The notes: a model not told the origin generated them from the letters alone. DNA of 43,537 bases from Cesiribacter sp. SM1 (GCF_020178975.1 NZ_JAHXBU010000014.1:1-43537); one strand, 5' to 3'. Shown: positions 27,033-34,557, counted from the first letter of the stretch. Translations and numbers: made by a program.

Positions 27033-27464
27033 ATGAAAAAGTCAGATACCCCTTTATACCTCTCCCTCCCCCTGATCATGCTCTTTGTCTATACGGCTCT
27101 TAGCAAGCTGCTGGCACCGGAAGTATTCCGGAAGGCCATGTTGAACCAGCCGCTGCCGGAAGCCTTCAGCCTTCTGCTGGTATGGCTGCTCCCGCTGGCG
27201 GAACTGGCTGTAGCCGGGCTGCTGCTCCTCCCTTCCCTGCGGAAGTGGGGCTTTGCAACGGCTAGCCTTTTGATGACAGGCTTCACAGGCTATGTAAGTC
27301 TCATCCTGTGGGGGTATTTCGGGTGGGTGCCCTGCTCCTGCGGAGGTATGCTGGAGCAGCTCTCCTGGGAGCAGCACCTGGGGGTTAATCTCCTGTTCTG
27401 GGTCCTGTCCCTGTACGGGCTTTACACCACCCAGAAGTCCACTACTGCTCTCCTGAAACTTTAA
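27033..27464 (+). CDS. MauE/DoxX-type redox-associated membrane protein
   Basis: 143 residues with four membrane helices (YLSLPLIMLFVYTALSKLLA, FSLLLVWLLPLAELAVAGLL, GFATASLLMTGFTGYVSLIL, LGVNLLFWVLSLYGLY). The motif WVPCSCGGMLEQLSW matches the Cys pair and GGxxE-L-W pattern of MauE-like proteins in Bacteroidota. The family is thought to help thiol or methylamine dehydrogenase maturation, though the role in Bacteroidota is unknown. The next gene (122 bases on) encodes a short secreted peptide that commonly accompanies it. Confidence 0.85.
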   Translation: MKKSDTPLYLSLPLIMLFVYTALSKLLAPEVFRKAMLNQPLPEAFSLLLVWLLPLAELAVAGLLLLPSLRKWGFATASLLMTGFTGYVSLILWGYFGWVPCSCGGMLEQLSWEQHLGVNLLFWVLSLYGLYTTQKSTTALLKL

Positions 27465-27586
27465 TAATACCGCGCGCGAAGACCTGCCCGGGCAGGCAAA
27501 GGGGGATGCTGAAAACCCTGAAAAGAGTAGGCATTTTATCAGTAAGACGTTTACGGCTTTTTGAGTGTTAAAAAACCGCTAATACC

Positions 27587-27838
27587 ATGAACAAGTTTAA
27601 AAATTACCTGGCCGTGATGGCCCTCGCCACTGCCTCCCTGGGCGCTTTTGCTTTTGAGGCAAAAAATCCAGATCCAAACAAAGTCCTGTTTGCTAACCAG
27701 GGTGGCACCTGGATTGAGCTGGAGGAAGGAGCACAGTACCGCTGCGAACCCGCCTCCAGCCTTTGTGTGGCCCAGTTTCAGAATGATGTACCCGGGCAGC
27801 AAATGACCTATTCCCGGGCCGGCAAGTTTTCCCGGTAA
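27587..27838 (+). CDS. DUF6520-like small exported protein
   Basis: 83 residues. An N-terminal signal (YLAVMALATASLGAFAFEAK) is followed by a short mature part with two Cys (YRCEPASSLCVAQFQND). This matches the small DUF6520-type proteins found beside MauE/DoxX genes in Bacteroidota. The two Cys could form a disulphide handled by the MauE-like partner (inference). A terminator at 27888-27911 closes the unit. Confidence 0.75.
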   Translation: MNKFKNYLAVMALATASLGAFAFEAKNPDPNKVLFANQGGTWIELEEGAQYRCEPASSLCVAQFQNDVPGQQMTYSRAGKFSR

Positions 27839-27887
27839 TGCAGCTGCCTGAACCTGCTTTTGTTTTCGGATAGAAGTGGTATCTAGA

Positions 27888-27911
27888 GCACGGAAGTAAG
27901 GGCTTCCGTGC
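27888..27911 (+). terminator. Rho-independent terminator of the MauE/DUF6520 unit
   Basis: GCACGGAAG and CTTCCGTGC form a perfect 9-bp stem with a 6-base loop, followed by TTCTTTCTG on the plus strand, 50 bases after the stop codon at 27838. Confidence 0.8.
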
Positions 27912-27944
27912 TTCTTTCTGTGCTTTGCTCCTACACAGGAGAAC

Positions 27945-28178
27945 CTATATTACAAGTATCAAGCAAGATAAAATTATCCATAATATGTACTCCTTAAAGT
28001 CTACAACAGGATAATCAAAGTCATATGCCATCCTGATTTTACCCTTCACGCTTCCGAAAGTTCCGGGCTTTTTGCTGGAATTTTTCTTTGTCTGCAGAAA
28101 ATCAATGAAGGCAAGCACCTCCCTTTTGAGATTTTCAGGAAGCGTATTGATCTTGTTTTATAGGCTCACGTTGTTCAT
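27945..28178 (-). pseudogene. DUF2281 (VapB-like) antitoxin with stop at codon 7, plus start of a PIN-toxin gene
   Basis: The ATG at 28178 reads MNNVSL, then a TAA (28158-28160) where homologues have a codon such as Tyr. It continues in the same frame with NKINTLPENLKREVLAFIDF, KPGTFGSVKGKIRMAYDFD and VVDFKEYI. This is the full DUF2281 antitoxin pattern (usually ending DDFDEPLEDFKEY). Right after it ATG-GAT opens MDNFILLDTC, which looks like the first strand of a VapC PIN domain and then stops. It is a decayed VapBC-type module, with the toxin body missing. Confidence 0.65.
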
Positions 28179-28284
28179 GATCAATTCAACTGTTTATGCT
28201 AAGCCTGTTCTATCCAGAGGGCTGACGTGAATTATAGCATGTTAGTCCCATTGCAGCAATACCTTGTTATGTGTTGCTTTTCTT

Positions 28285-29013
28285 TTACCAGGGAACCCCT
28301 CCAGTTTCAGGATTGGTTTCTTCGCTAAAGTATTTTCCTGTTGGTCCGTTGTTGTCAATTAAAGCATATTTCACAACACGGGCTGCAGCATCTTCAATCG
28401 TACCTGTTCCCTGATGATGATTAAAATCGGTTTTTGTATATCATGGGTCAATCGCATTGACTTTAAAAGCCGTATCACGTAACTCGTAAGCCAATGTAAC
28501 AGTGTACATATTCAAAGCCGCTTTTGAGGAAGCGTAAACAGCAAACTTTGCATAGTGGTAAAATTGCCAATCCGGGTTGCTTTGAAGGGAAAGGGAACCG
28601 ACACTTGAACTTACGTTGACAATTCTTGGCTCGGGCGACTTTCGCAACAAATCAAGAAAAGCTTGTGTAACGCTTACAACGCCATACAAATTTGTGTCGA
28701 ATACATTCTTGAAATTGCTAATGTCGGCATCTAAAGCACTTTGTGGTAAAGTTCCGCTAATTCCGGTATTGTTGATAAGCACGTATAATACGTCTGTTTT
28801 TTTGCCTAATTCAGCCCGTGCAGCATTAACTGACTGCTGATCGGTTACATCTAGCTGTATGACTTCAACATTGGTAAACCCTTCGGATTTGAGTTCTTTT
28901 AAAGCATTTAAGCCATTCTCCAGACTTCGGCTTCCTAAGTAAACATAATAGCCTTTTTGTAATAATTGCCTTGCCGATACAAAGCCGATGCTTTTATTGG
29001 CCCCTGTAATCAA
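28285..29013 (-). pseudogene. Short-chain dehydrogenase/reductase with nonsense mutation
   Basis: Rossmann start ITGANKSIGF, cofactor/structural motifs INNTG (usual NNAG) and NVSSSVGSLS, and active-site Y-x-x-S-K (YASSKAALNMY). The frame stops at a TGA (28441-28443) after VNAIDP, where the family has PG. It then continues to the natural end with YTKTDFNHHQGTGTIEDAAA and YFSEETNPETGGVPW (stop at 28285). One G-to-T change explains the break. The start is a TTG at 29013, with no ATG in the frame, 8 bases after the XRE gene stop, suggesting translational coupling. The truncated product lacks the substrate-binding tail. Confidence 0.8.
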
Positions 29014-29020
29014 TACTGAT

Positions 29021-29416
29021 TTACTTCTTTCGCTCCTCCATCATCCTTTCAAGCAGCGCAATTTTCTCCCGCTCACTTTTCAAGAGGGCATCATACAGCT
29101 CTACAATTTTATCAAACGGATTGAAGTTGTAGTGATAATTTACGCCAGCCGAATTATCATGGAAGGTATTTGAAATAAAATTGACAGCTCTCTCTTCATT
29201 AAAGTTCTTAATAGCCTCGACGGGTACGCCTAATTGACTGGCTACTTTTTGCAGCAATTCCGGCTCTAAGGTTTCTTTCTGTTCCATTTGCGATACGGCC
29301 TGTTGGCTAAGGCCCAGTTCAAAGGCTAATGCATCCTGCTTGATGCCCAGGATTTCGCGAATCCGCTTTACGTTTCTTCCTTCGTGTACTGTCTCTGGCA
29401 TGGTCGTGGCTTTCAT
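29021..29416 (-). CDS. XRE-family transcriptional regulator
   Basis: About 131 residues from the ATG at 29416 (MKATTMPETVHEGRN). The HTH spans residues 16-70 (RIREILGIKQDALAFELGLS, QQAVSQMEQKETLEPELL). A linker with VNFISNTFHDNSAGVNYHYN and a C-terminal coiled coil (LLKSEREKIALLERMMEERK) follow. This architecture is frequent in Bacteroidota regulators. It is followed directly by the SDR pseudogene, which it may once have controlled. Confidence 0.85.
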   Translation of the reverse strand: MKATTMPETVHEGRNVKRIREILGIKQDALAFELGLSQQAVSQMEQKETLEPELLQKVASQLGVPVEAIKNFNEERAVNFISNTFHDNSAGVNYHYNFNPFDKIVELYDALLKSEREKIALLERMMEERKK

Positions 29417-29603
29417 AATGGCAAGATTAAGATAATTCCAACAGCTGTAAAACAAGCAATCTGGAGTATGCTACAAGTGTATTTTGTGGGATACAAGTCT
29501 TTTCAGGTGTTCCTTCACAAAAAGAAGCAAGTAACAACAGCTTTGCGGCAAGATAAGAAAAAACGAAAAACATAGACTTGTCCCACTCTAAAATAGCATT
29601 GCC

Positions 29604-29885
29604 ATGCAAACCACCATTCACCACCTGCCTGCTCCCCTTCAGGAAAAGCTGGGGCTGGCCCTGGAGCAGATCATCACGTAGGCCTCCCCCGAAAAAGTCA
29701 TTCTGCTTTCAGCGCCAGCTCCCAATCATATAGACACCAAAAAGGCCCCCGTCCCCTACCTGGATCACCTTAATTTTTTGATCCTTCTACCTAAAGCCAC
29801 CAACCAGTAGCACAGGGATCTCCAGGAGAAGCTGGAAACCTGTGCAACCCATTAAATCTTCATCCACACCAAACTCATCCCTGTC
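29604..29885 (+). pseudogene. Nucleotidyltransferase-like N-terminus with three in-frame stops
   Basis: A single frame from the ATG at 29604 resembles the start of Bacteroidota MNT/HEPN nucleotidyltransferase proteins: MQTTIHHLPAPLQEKLGLAL, ASPEKVILLSAPAPNHIDT, YLDHLNFLILLP and HRDLQEKLETCATH. It is broken by TAG (29679), TAG (29808) and TAA (29853). The usual catalytic GSYARG and D-x-D are absent (SAPAPN, DHLN). The frame runs on without shift into the start of the next gene at 29886. The family assignment rests on pattern only. Confidence 0.5.
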
Positions 29886-30281
29886 ATGAAACTAATCTTT
29901 AAGAAAAAACCCTGGGAAGGCTCCCAGATCGCAGAACTAAGGCTACCACTTCCCTGTCAGTTCTGGATGCTCTGCAACATACTGGAAGTAGACCCTAAAA
30001 AACTGATCATGGACTTTTTGGCTACGCTTGGCGCAGAAAGCTATGGCAAGCAGGGCCAGACACAGCAGCTCCTGGAAGACTACTTTATCCAGTGCGGCTA
30101 CGGACAGGAATATTATAGCGAAGAGGACATACGCAAAATGATGGAGGAGCTCAAAGCCATCGGTACCATCTGGCCGAAGGAAGCTTCCAGGAGGATCACA
30201 GAACGACATACGGCCTGGCGCAATATGTACCACAAATACTGGTACCGCAAATGGTACTACAAGCACAGAAGAAAGCATTAA
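29886..30281 (+). CDS. Hypothetical protein, 131 residues
   Basis: Unrecognised family. The protein starts MKLIFKKKPWEGSQIAELRL and ends in a very aromatic and basic tail (NMYHKYWYRKWYYKHRRKH), which suggests nucleic-acid contact. The middle is helical and acidic (YYSEEDIRKMMEELKAIG). It is in the same frame as the nucleotidyltransferase remnant upstream, and its ATG may be the start of a separate gene or the surviving 3' part of a fusion. Downstream, 34 bases away, lies another small gene, probably in the same operon. Confidence 0.6.
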   Translation: MKLIFKKKPWEGSQIAELRLPLPCQFWMLCNILEVDPKKLIMDFLATLGAESYGKQGQTQQLLEDYFIQCGYGQEYYSEEDIRKMMEELKAIGTIWPKEASRRITERHTAWRNMYHKYWYRKWYYKHRRKH

Positions 30282-30315
30282 GAAGTCCTTACATGAACAC
30301 AACCCCTAACAGATT

Positions 30316-30594
30316 ATGGAACGATTAGAAGATCTCACAGACAAGCACAGGGTGATCCTGCTCCCCAAGGATTCCCCCCTGAACCAGCGGGTGATTGAAA
30401 AGCTGCACGAGTTGCTGGATTTTACCCCGGCAGGTGAATTCCGGGAGAACCTCCTGGAGGTCTACCTCACCTACATCATCTTTACTCATGAAGGACCGCC
30501 ACTGAACTTTGACCGCATCGCCGAAAACATGTACTGGCTCATCGGCTTCTTTAAGCATGTGGAGGAGGCTGTTAAAGAGCAGAAAAGACTTTAA
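30316..30594 (+). CDS. Hypothetical protein, 92 residues
   Basis: Small helical soluble protein (NQRVIEKLHELLDFTPAGEF, LEVYLTYIIFTHEGPPLNFD, YWLIGFFKHVEEAVKEQKRL). It is likely co-transcribed with the gene before it. Function unknown. Confidence 0.6.
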   Translation: MERLEDLTDKHRVILLPKDSPLNQRVIEKLHELLDFTPAGEFRENLLEVYLTYIIFTHEGPPLNFDRIAENMYWLIGFFKHVEEAVKEQKRL

Positions 30595-30736
30595 GGAAAA
30601 AAAAGTCGTTAAATTTCTGTCCACTCCAGCTTGATATGACTGAAAGGCCGTACTTTATTGCTCCTTCTGATATTTTTCAGATATTGGTACTCTTTCATTT
30701 TAACTGTAATAAAGGATTATCTCCTTAAAAGCTTCC

Positions 30737-31801
30737 ATGAATACCGTACCCCCTTTGCCAGTTAAGAAAGACCTGGAAACAGTTGTCATCCTAAAACAGC
30801 TTAATAAATCCAGTCGGGCTTTAGCAGAATTAAAAGGAGAAGCGAAAACCATTCCTGATGAATCAATCCTCATCAATACGCTAGGTCTGCAGGAAGCAAA
30901 GGACAGTTCAGAGGTAGAAAACATCATTACGACCCACGATGAACTCTTCCGTGCCGGAGTAGATGAGCATTATAAAAATCTGGCGGCAAAAGAAGTACAG
31001 AACTATGTTGCAGCCTTAAAGCTAGGGTTCAGTTATGTACAAAATACAGGCTTGCTTACAAACCGAAGTATTCTGGAAATTCAGGCCACTCTGGAAAAGA
31101 ATAATGCCGGATTTCGGAAGCTACCTGGCACGAAACTTAAAAACAACAAAGGAGAAGTAGTATATGAACCTCCCCAAGGCAGCCAGGAAATCCTGGACTT
31201 GATGGGTAATTTGGATCAGTACATCAATGATCCAGATGTTCAGGACCTGGACCCGCTCATAAAAATGGGCATCATACATTATCAGTTTGAAAGCATCCAT
31301 CCTTTTTATGACGGCAATGGCAGAACAGGACGTATCATCAATATCCTTTATCTTGTAAAAGAAGGCTTACTTGATATACCTGTACTTTATTTAAGCCGCT
31401 ACATTATTGATCATAAGAGCGATTACTACCGCTATCTCCAGTCAGTAAGAGATTCTGATGCCTGGGAAGAATGGATCCTTTACATGTTAAAAGGTGTTGA
31501 GCAGACTGCTCTTGCTACTACCACTCTTATACGAAGTATCAGGGTGATCATGGACCAGTACGAAGAAAAGCTTAAGACTGAAACCAGCTTTTACAGAAAG
31601 GATTTACTGGAAATAATATTTCGTCATCCCTACACAAAAATTCCATTTCTGGAAAATGATTTGCAGATTCACCGGCAAACAGCCGCCACTTACCTCAATG
31701 AGCTGGATAAGCTGCAATTGCTAAAAAAGGTAAAATTAGGAAAAAGTAATTATTACCTTAACACAGCACTCTTCAACCTATTAAAGTACCGCGAAGGGTA
31801 G
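30737..31801 (+). CDS. Fic-family protein, class II (putative AMPylator)
   Basis: 354 residues. Residues 57-62 (SSEVEN) match the inhibitory-helix motif [S/T]xxxE[G/N] placed N-terminally, as in class II Fic proteins. The catalytic loop HPFYDGNGRTGR is intact at 188-199, with the essential His188. An N-terminal Fic_N region and a C-terminal winged helix (residues 285-350; RHPYTKIPFLENDLQIHRQT, AATYLNELDKLQLLKKV) complete the common Bacteroidota layout. It would transfer AMP from ATP to a protein hydroxyl when the inhibitory Glu is displaced. The target is unknown. No antitoxin gene is adjacent, as expected for class II. Confidence 0.92.
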   Translation: MNTVPPLPVKKDLETVVILKQLNKSSRALAELKGEAKTIPDESILINTLGLQEAKDSSEVENIITTHDELFRAGVDEHYKNLAAKEVQNYVAALKLGFSYVQNTGLLTNRSILEIQATLEKNNAGFRKLPGTKLKNNKGEVVYEPPQGSQEILDLMGNLDQYINDPDVQDLDPLIKMGIIHYQFESIHPFYDGNGRTGRIINILYLVKEGLLDIPVLYLSRYIIDHKSDYYRYLQSVRDSDAWEEWILYMLKGVEQTALATTTLIRSIRVIMDQYEEKLKTETSFYRKDLLEIIFRHPYTKIPFLENDLQIHRQTAATYLNELDKLQLLKKVKLGKSNYYLNTALFNLLKYREG

Positions 31802-31838
31802 TAATTGCTGGCTTTGAAGAAACGCTCAATATATACAA

Positions 31839-31948
31839 GTCGAAAACCTAAAGAATCTTCGACACATCACCACAACGTGTCGAAAATATTAAGCTTTTTC
31901 GACACGTTAAATCTTCATGTCGAAATTCCCTCTTTTTTTCGACATGAA
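31839..31948. repeat. Three dyads with shared GTCGAA/TTCGAC core
   Basis: Dyad 1: GTCGAA (31839-31844) with TTCGAC (31858-31863). Dyad 2: AACGTGTCGAAAA (31874-31886) with its exact 13-bp complement (31896-31908). Dyad 3: TTCATGTCGAAA (31914-31925) with its exact 12-bp complement (31937-31948). The bases outside the common core differ between dyads 2 and 3 but change in a compensated way, so pairing is preserved. The cluster begins 38 bases after the Fic stop codon. Confidence 0.9.
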
Positions 31949-31961
31949 TACTAAAGCATGT

Positions 31962-32054
31962 TTACAATACACTGGACCACTCTTCGTAAGGGTTCAAAAA
32001 CATATGATCGCTACCACGAATAAAATCCGAACGAGCAATAGCAGGTTTTAAAGA
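31962..32054 (-). pseudogene. Possible 3' gene fragment
   Basis: A minus-strand frame reads SLKPAIARSDFIRGSDHMFL then NPYEEWSSVL before a stop at 31962-31964, with a stop just upstream and no start codon. The sequence is protein-like but unrecognised. It would be the tail of a gene whose rest was replaced by the repeat element starting at 32084. Confidence 0.25.
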
Positions 32055-32083
32055 AAGCTACAAAAGAGCAAAAAGCCAATTTT

Positions 32084-32199
32084 CCTCTATCACGACCTCA
32101 AGGAGTGATAGGCCCTGCCTAAAGCAGGGCAAAGGGTCACTGCAGGTTCTTTGCCAGCTGGAACGAACAAGCCCCTACTGCTGATGCGGTAAGGGCTTT
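32084..32199 (-). repeat. Conserved 3' element, copy 1 (contains a terminator)
   Basis: 116 bp, running from CCTCTATCACG to AAGGGCTTT on the plus strand. The minus-strand hairpin AAGCCCTTAC / GTAGGGGCTT (10 pairs with one wobble), loop CGCATCAGCA, is followed by GTTCGTTCC. The other end has CTATCAC / GTGATAG as a second hairpin. It begins 85 bases after the stop of the 78-residue coiled-coil gene. Confidence 0.85.
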
Positions 32200-32283
32200 G
32201 GTTATATAGCTCACTTCTATGGCCAATTGTAGCATGCGTTACACATATTTAACACATGCCAGATTAGGTAGAAATGAACTTGT

Positions 32284-32520
32284 TTAGTTTACACTCCCAT
32301 TTAACCTCCTAATTTGCTCTTGCAGGTCTTTTAATACGGACACGATACTATTAATATTCGTATTGATTTCAATTTTTTCTTGTTCAATAACTTCTCTGGG
32401 CGTTTTTCCTCTTTCCCTCACGCCATTTAGTGTTTGATCCAGTTTGCCTAATCTGGTCTGAAGATCAGCTAAATTTTGTTCAACTTCCGACACTTTATTT
32501 CTTATCTGATTAATGTCCAT
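32284..32520 (-). CDS. Short coiled-coil protein, 78 residues
   Basis: Almost the entire sequence is a heptad-rich coiled coil (MDINQIRNKVSEVEQNLADL, QTRLGKLDQTLNGVRERG, INSIVSVLKDLQEQIRRLN) with a break at GKTPRE. No signal peptide. It lies between copies 2 and 1 of the conserved 3' element, so it has the same placement as an immunity gene, yet no toxin tip precedes it. It could be a stored cassette, an immunity gene whose toxin was lost, or an unrelated insertion. Confidence 0.55.
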   Translation of the reverse strand: MDINQIRNKVSEVEQNLADLQTRLGKLDQTLNGVRERGKTPREVIEQEKIEINTNINSIVSVLKDLQEQIRRLNGSVN

Positions 32521-32666
32521 CGAATTATTTATTTTAATAACAGTAGCTTTATAACAATATAAATTTAAAAAGTTCTTCTTAAGAATTTATTTCCTTATCC
32601 CCTGTAAAGTGCTTGGCTGGCTTGGCATGTCCTTTTGTTTGGCCCTGATGGAGTGAATATCGCTTA

Positions 32667-32782
32667 CCTCTATCACGTCACAAGGAGTGATAGGCCCTGA
32701 CCAAAGGAAGGGCTAAAGGCCACTGAAGGTTCTAAGGGGGTGGAAAGGAAAAAGCCCCTACTGCGCAGGGCGGTAAAGGCTT
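32667..32782 (-). repeat. Conserved 3' element, copy 2 (contains a terminator)
   Basis: 116 bp with the same ends as copy 1. The minus-strand terminator stem is AAGCCTTTAC / GTAGGGGCTT (10 pairs including two wobbles), loop CGCCCTGCGCA, followed by TTTTTCCTTTCC. The distal hairpin CTATCAC / GTGATAG is present. It starts 96 bases after the immunity gene ending at 32878. Confidence 0.9.
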
Positions 32783-32877
32783 CTGACTTTTAAGCTATTT
32801 ATAAACGACCGTAAGTTACGCTTCGCAAATTTGTGGTCTATTAAGGGCTTATAAGCATCATTCATTATATAAAAAAG

Positions 32878-33246
32878 CTAAATAGGGAGGAGGTAGCCTT
32901 CAACATTTTTGCTAATGATAAAATCCTGATCCTTAGAAGTAATATTATCTTCATTGTCATAAGGATCAAAACTAATGTGTATTTTATTACTCTTTTTGAA
33001 AAATTTGTAGCTCTCAACATTATAAAATATATGTTGAGAGTTGTAATAGAATGAATATTCTTCTACTTCTGTGAATTTCAACAAAAGACCTTCATGATCT
33101 TTTGAATAAAGTAGTTTTAAATATATTTCTATTACCAAATCTTCAAAATTCTTATAAAATTTGATCTCATAGATCTTAGAGCTAATAATATCTAAGCTAC
33201 CATTAAGTATCCCAAGAAGCTTTTCATTATTTCCAACGTATTCCAT
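32878..33246 (-). CDS. Probable immunity protein for the RHS tip at 33248-34111
   Basis: About 122 residues from the ATG at 33246 (MEYVGNNEKLLGILNG). The RHS stop codon is at 33248-33250, so the genes are coupled (TGATATG). An earlier start at 33258 would overlap. It is an acidic, aromatic-rich small soluble protein (EEYSFYYNSQHIFYNVESYK, ISFDPYDNEDNIT) with no signal peptide, suggesting a cytoplasmic target. Family not recognised. The assignment rests on size, low-GC composition unlike its neighbours, and position directly after a polymorphic-toxin C-terminus. Confidence 0.65.
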   Translation of the reverse strand: MEYVGNNEKLLGILNGSLDIISSKIYEIKFYKNFEDLVIEIYLKLLYSKDHEGLLLKFTEVEEYSFYYNSQHIFYNVESYKFFKKSNKIHISFDPYDNEDNITSKDQDFIISKNVEGYLLPI

Positions 33247-33247
33247 A

Positions 33248-34111
33248 TCACTGATCAAAATCTTTTTTCAACTCATTTCTTTTTGGGGGTCTTCCAGGCT
33301 GCCTTTCTCCTCTACCACTTGGATTATTAGGATTAGGCTTGTAATCATGCACGTGTGGAGATCTTTCTTGCTTTGGAACATTATTTCCTTGGTGTCCTTG
33401 ATTGAACTCCTTTTGAACATTACCATCTGGTCCATATTTTTTTGTGGTTGTACCAGGTGCATTTGTTGCAGTAGTATTTGGTTCTCCCTTATCTGGAAGC
33501 CTATTTTTACTTCTTTTAGGTGGTTCACTATTGGAACTAGAACCTTCCGCATTTACCCTTCCCTTTTGATTTGCAAGATTAACTAAACCTCTACCAGCAG
33601 CAACTCCATTCCAAATAGAAACTGCGGCAGCCGGGGCAGCCACTTCAAGTTGCCCAGTTGTAGTACTAACCACAGCAACCCCTCCACTAGTAGCGGCTAC
33701 ATCACTTCCTACTAAGAATGTACCTATATCTCCTACATTTTGGCCATTGTTATAATCCTTTGCAGCTTGAGGGCTAGAAGGACGATATTTATCCCGCAAA
33801 TTTACGCCAGTATAATTATCTGTAACAGCCACTAAAAATCCAATAATAGCATCTCCTGGACCTTCTCCATTCTTATCTATAAGGCGAATAGGATCATTTG
33901 CTGCATACAAATATGGAGACCATGTATTGTATATTTCAGCTTTAGGATCAAGAGTATGGAACCTTGCAAGTTCAGAATCATACATTCTAGCTCCGAATGC
34001 ATCCCAGTTCAAGCCTAGCTCTGTATCTCTTTCTTTACCGTTAAACTTGTACTTATTCTCCAGGGCACCCTCTCTCTGGTAGGTATTAAAAGTAAGACCG
34101 AAGGGATACAA
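33248..34111 (-). CDS. Orphan RHS-repeat-associated core tip with C-terminal toxin domain
   Basis: 287 residues beginning inside the RHS core: YPFGLTFNTYQREGALENKY, KFNGKERDTELGLNWDAFGARMYD-type motif, RFHTLDPKAE and LYAANDPIRLIDKNGEGP. The region from residue 85 to 165 is a pre-toxin linker (VAVVSTTTGQLEVAAPAAAV). The variable C-terminus contains KKYGPDGNVQKEFNQGHQGN and SPHVHDYKPNPNNPSGRGE. The GPDG...HVHDY pattern resembles polymorphic toxin type 24-like domains, a low-confidence match. The long repeat body of a full RHS gene is missing, and no signal or translation start of its own is evident, so this is a displaced tip. An immunity gene follows at once. Confidence 0.75.
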   Translation of the reverse strand: MYPFGLTFNTYQREGALENKYKFNGKERDTELGLNWDAFGARMYDSELARFHTLDPKAEIYNTWSPYLYAANDPIRLIDKNGEGPGDAIIGFLVAVTDNYTGVNLRDKYRPSSPQAAKDYNNGQNVGDIGTFLVGSDVAATSGGVAVVSTTTGQLEVAAPAAAVSIWNGVAAGRGLVNLANQKGRVNAEGSSSNSEPPKRSKNRLPDKGEPNTTATNAPGTTTKKYGPDGNVQKEFNQGHQGNNVPKQERSPHVHDYKPNPNNPSGRGERQPGRPPKRNELKKDFDQ

Positions 34112-34124
34112 GCCATAGCACTTT

Positions 34125-34254
34125 TAGACCCAGTTTTTCCGGCCCGGTTGCAGTTTTTCAAAGAACGTTTTCTTGGTATAGTATCCTGCAGCCGGTAAGG
34201 CTACAAGATAGAGGTTTTTCCCTTCCGATGAAGAAGAAAAACAATAGCTAATGA
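34125..34254 (-). pseudogene. Gene tail between WYL gene and RHS tip
   Basis: A minus frame reads SSSSEGKNLYLVALPAAGYY then TKKTFFEKLQPGRKNWV before a stop at 34125-34127. It is protein-like and lacks an obvious start. The RHS tip begins 14 bases further on, so this marks the junction where the tip was joined to foreign sequence. Confidence 0.3.
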
Positions 34255-34557
34255 TCAGGCAGCGCAGTATATTGTAATCATGTGCGAGTCGTCGGAGTTA
34301 TAGCCTATCCGATGAGCTGCCGCTGGCCTTTCTGTGATTTGTATGTTATACATCTTGTTAACGGTGTACAACCTCCAGTGTGGTGTCTTCTGACTTTCAC
34401 TGTATCCACCAATCCAGAAGGCCCGTAGCACCAGGTTTCCGGTGTCTTTGTGTCTGCCTAAAGTAAAAGGCTCCACTATTCTAGGTTGGCCTTTATACAT
34501 AAAGGTAATGACTGATCTAGAGGCTATTGCCTGGCAGAGATTTTCTTTGGTTTGCAT
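34255..34557 (-). CDS. Stand-alone WYL-domain-like protein
   Basis: About 100 residues from the ATG at 34557 (MQTKENLCQAIASRS). The sequence ITFMYKGQPRIVEPFTLGRH, LVLRAFWIGGYSE and HWRLYTVNKMYNIQI follows the WYL ligand-sensing fold (here the fully conserved W-Y-L is reduced to ...FMYKG and WRLY). WYL domains usually bind nucleic-acid ligands and regulate defence genes. This protein lacks the usual HTH. It may modulate a neighbour, or be a minimal member common near mobile elements in Bacteroidota. Confidence 0.6.
   Translation of the reverse strand: MQTKENLCQAIASRSVITFMYKGQPRIVEPFTLGRHKDTGNLVLRAFWIGGYSESQKTPHWRLYTVNKMYNIQITERPAAAHRIGYNSDDSHMITIYCAA

Noticed and set aside
27483-27496. 14-bp palindrome CCTGCCCGGGCAGG between the MauE-like and DUF6520 genes
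   Set aside because: It could be a terminator or operator, but has no T-run and lies inside what looks like one operon. Too little to call.
32084-32199. Reading the repeat elements as integron attC sites
   Set aside because: The outer ends are not complementary to each other and there is no GTTRRRY-like site. Each end forms its own local hairpin, so attC architecture does not fit.
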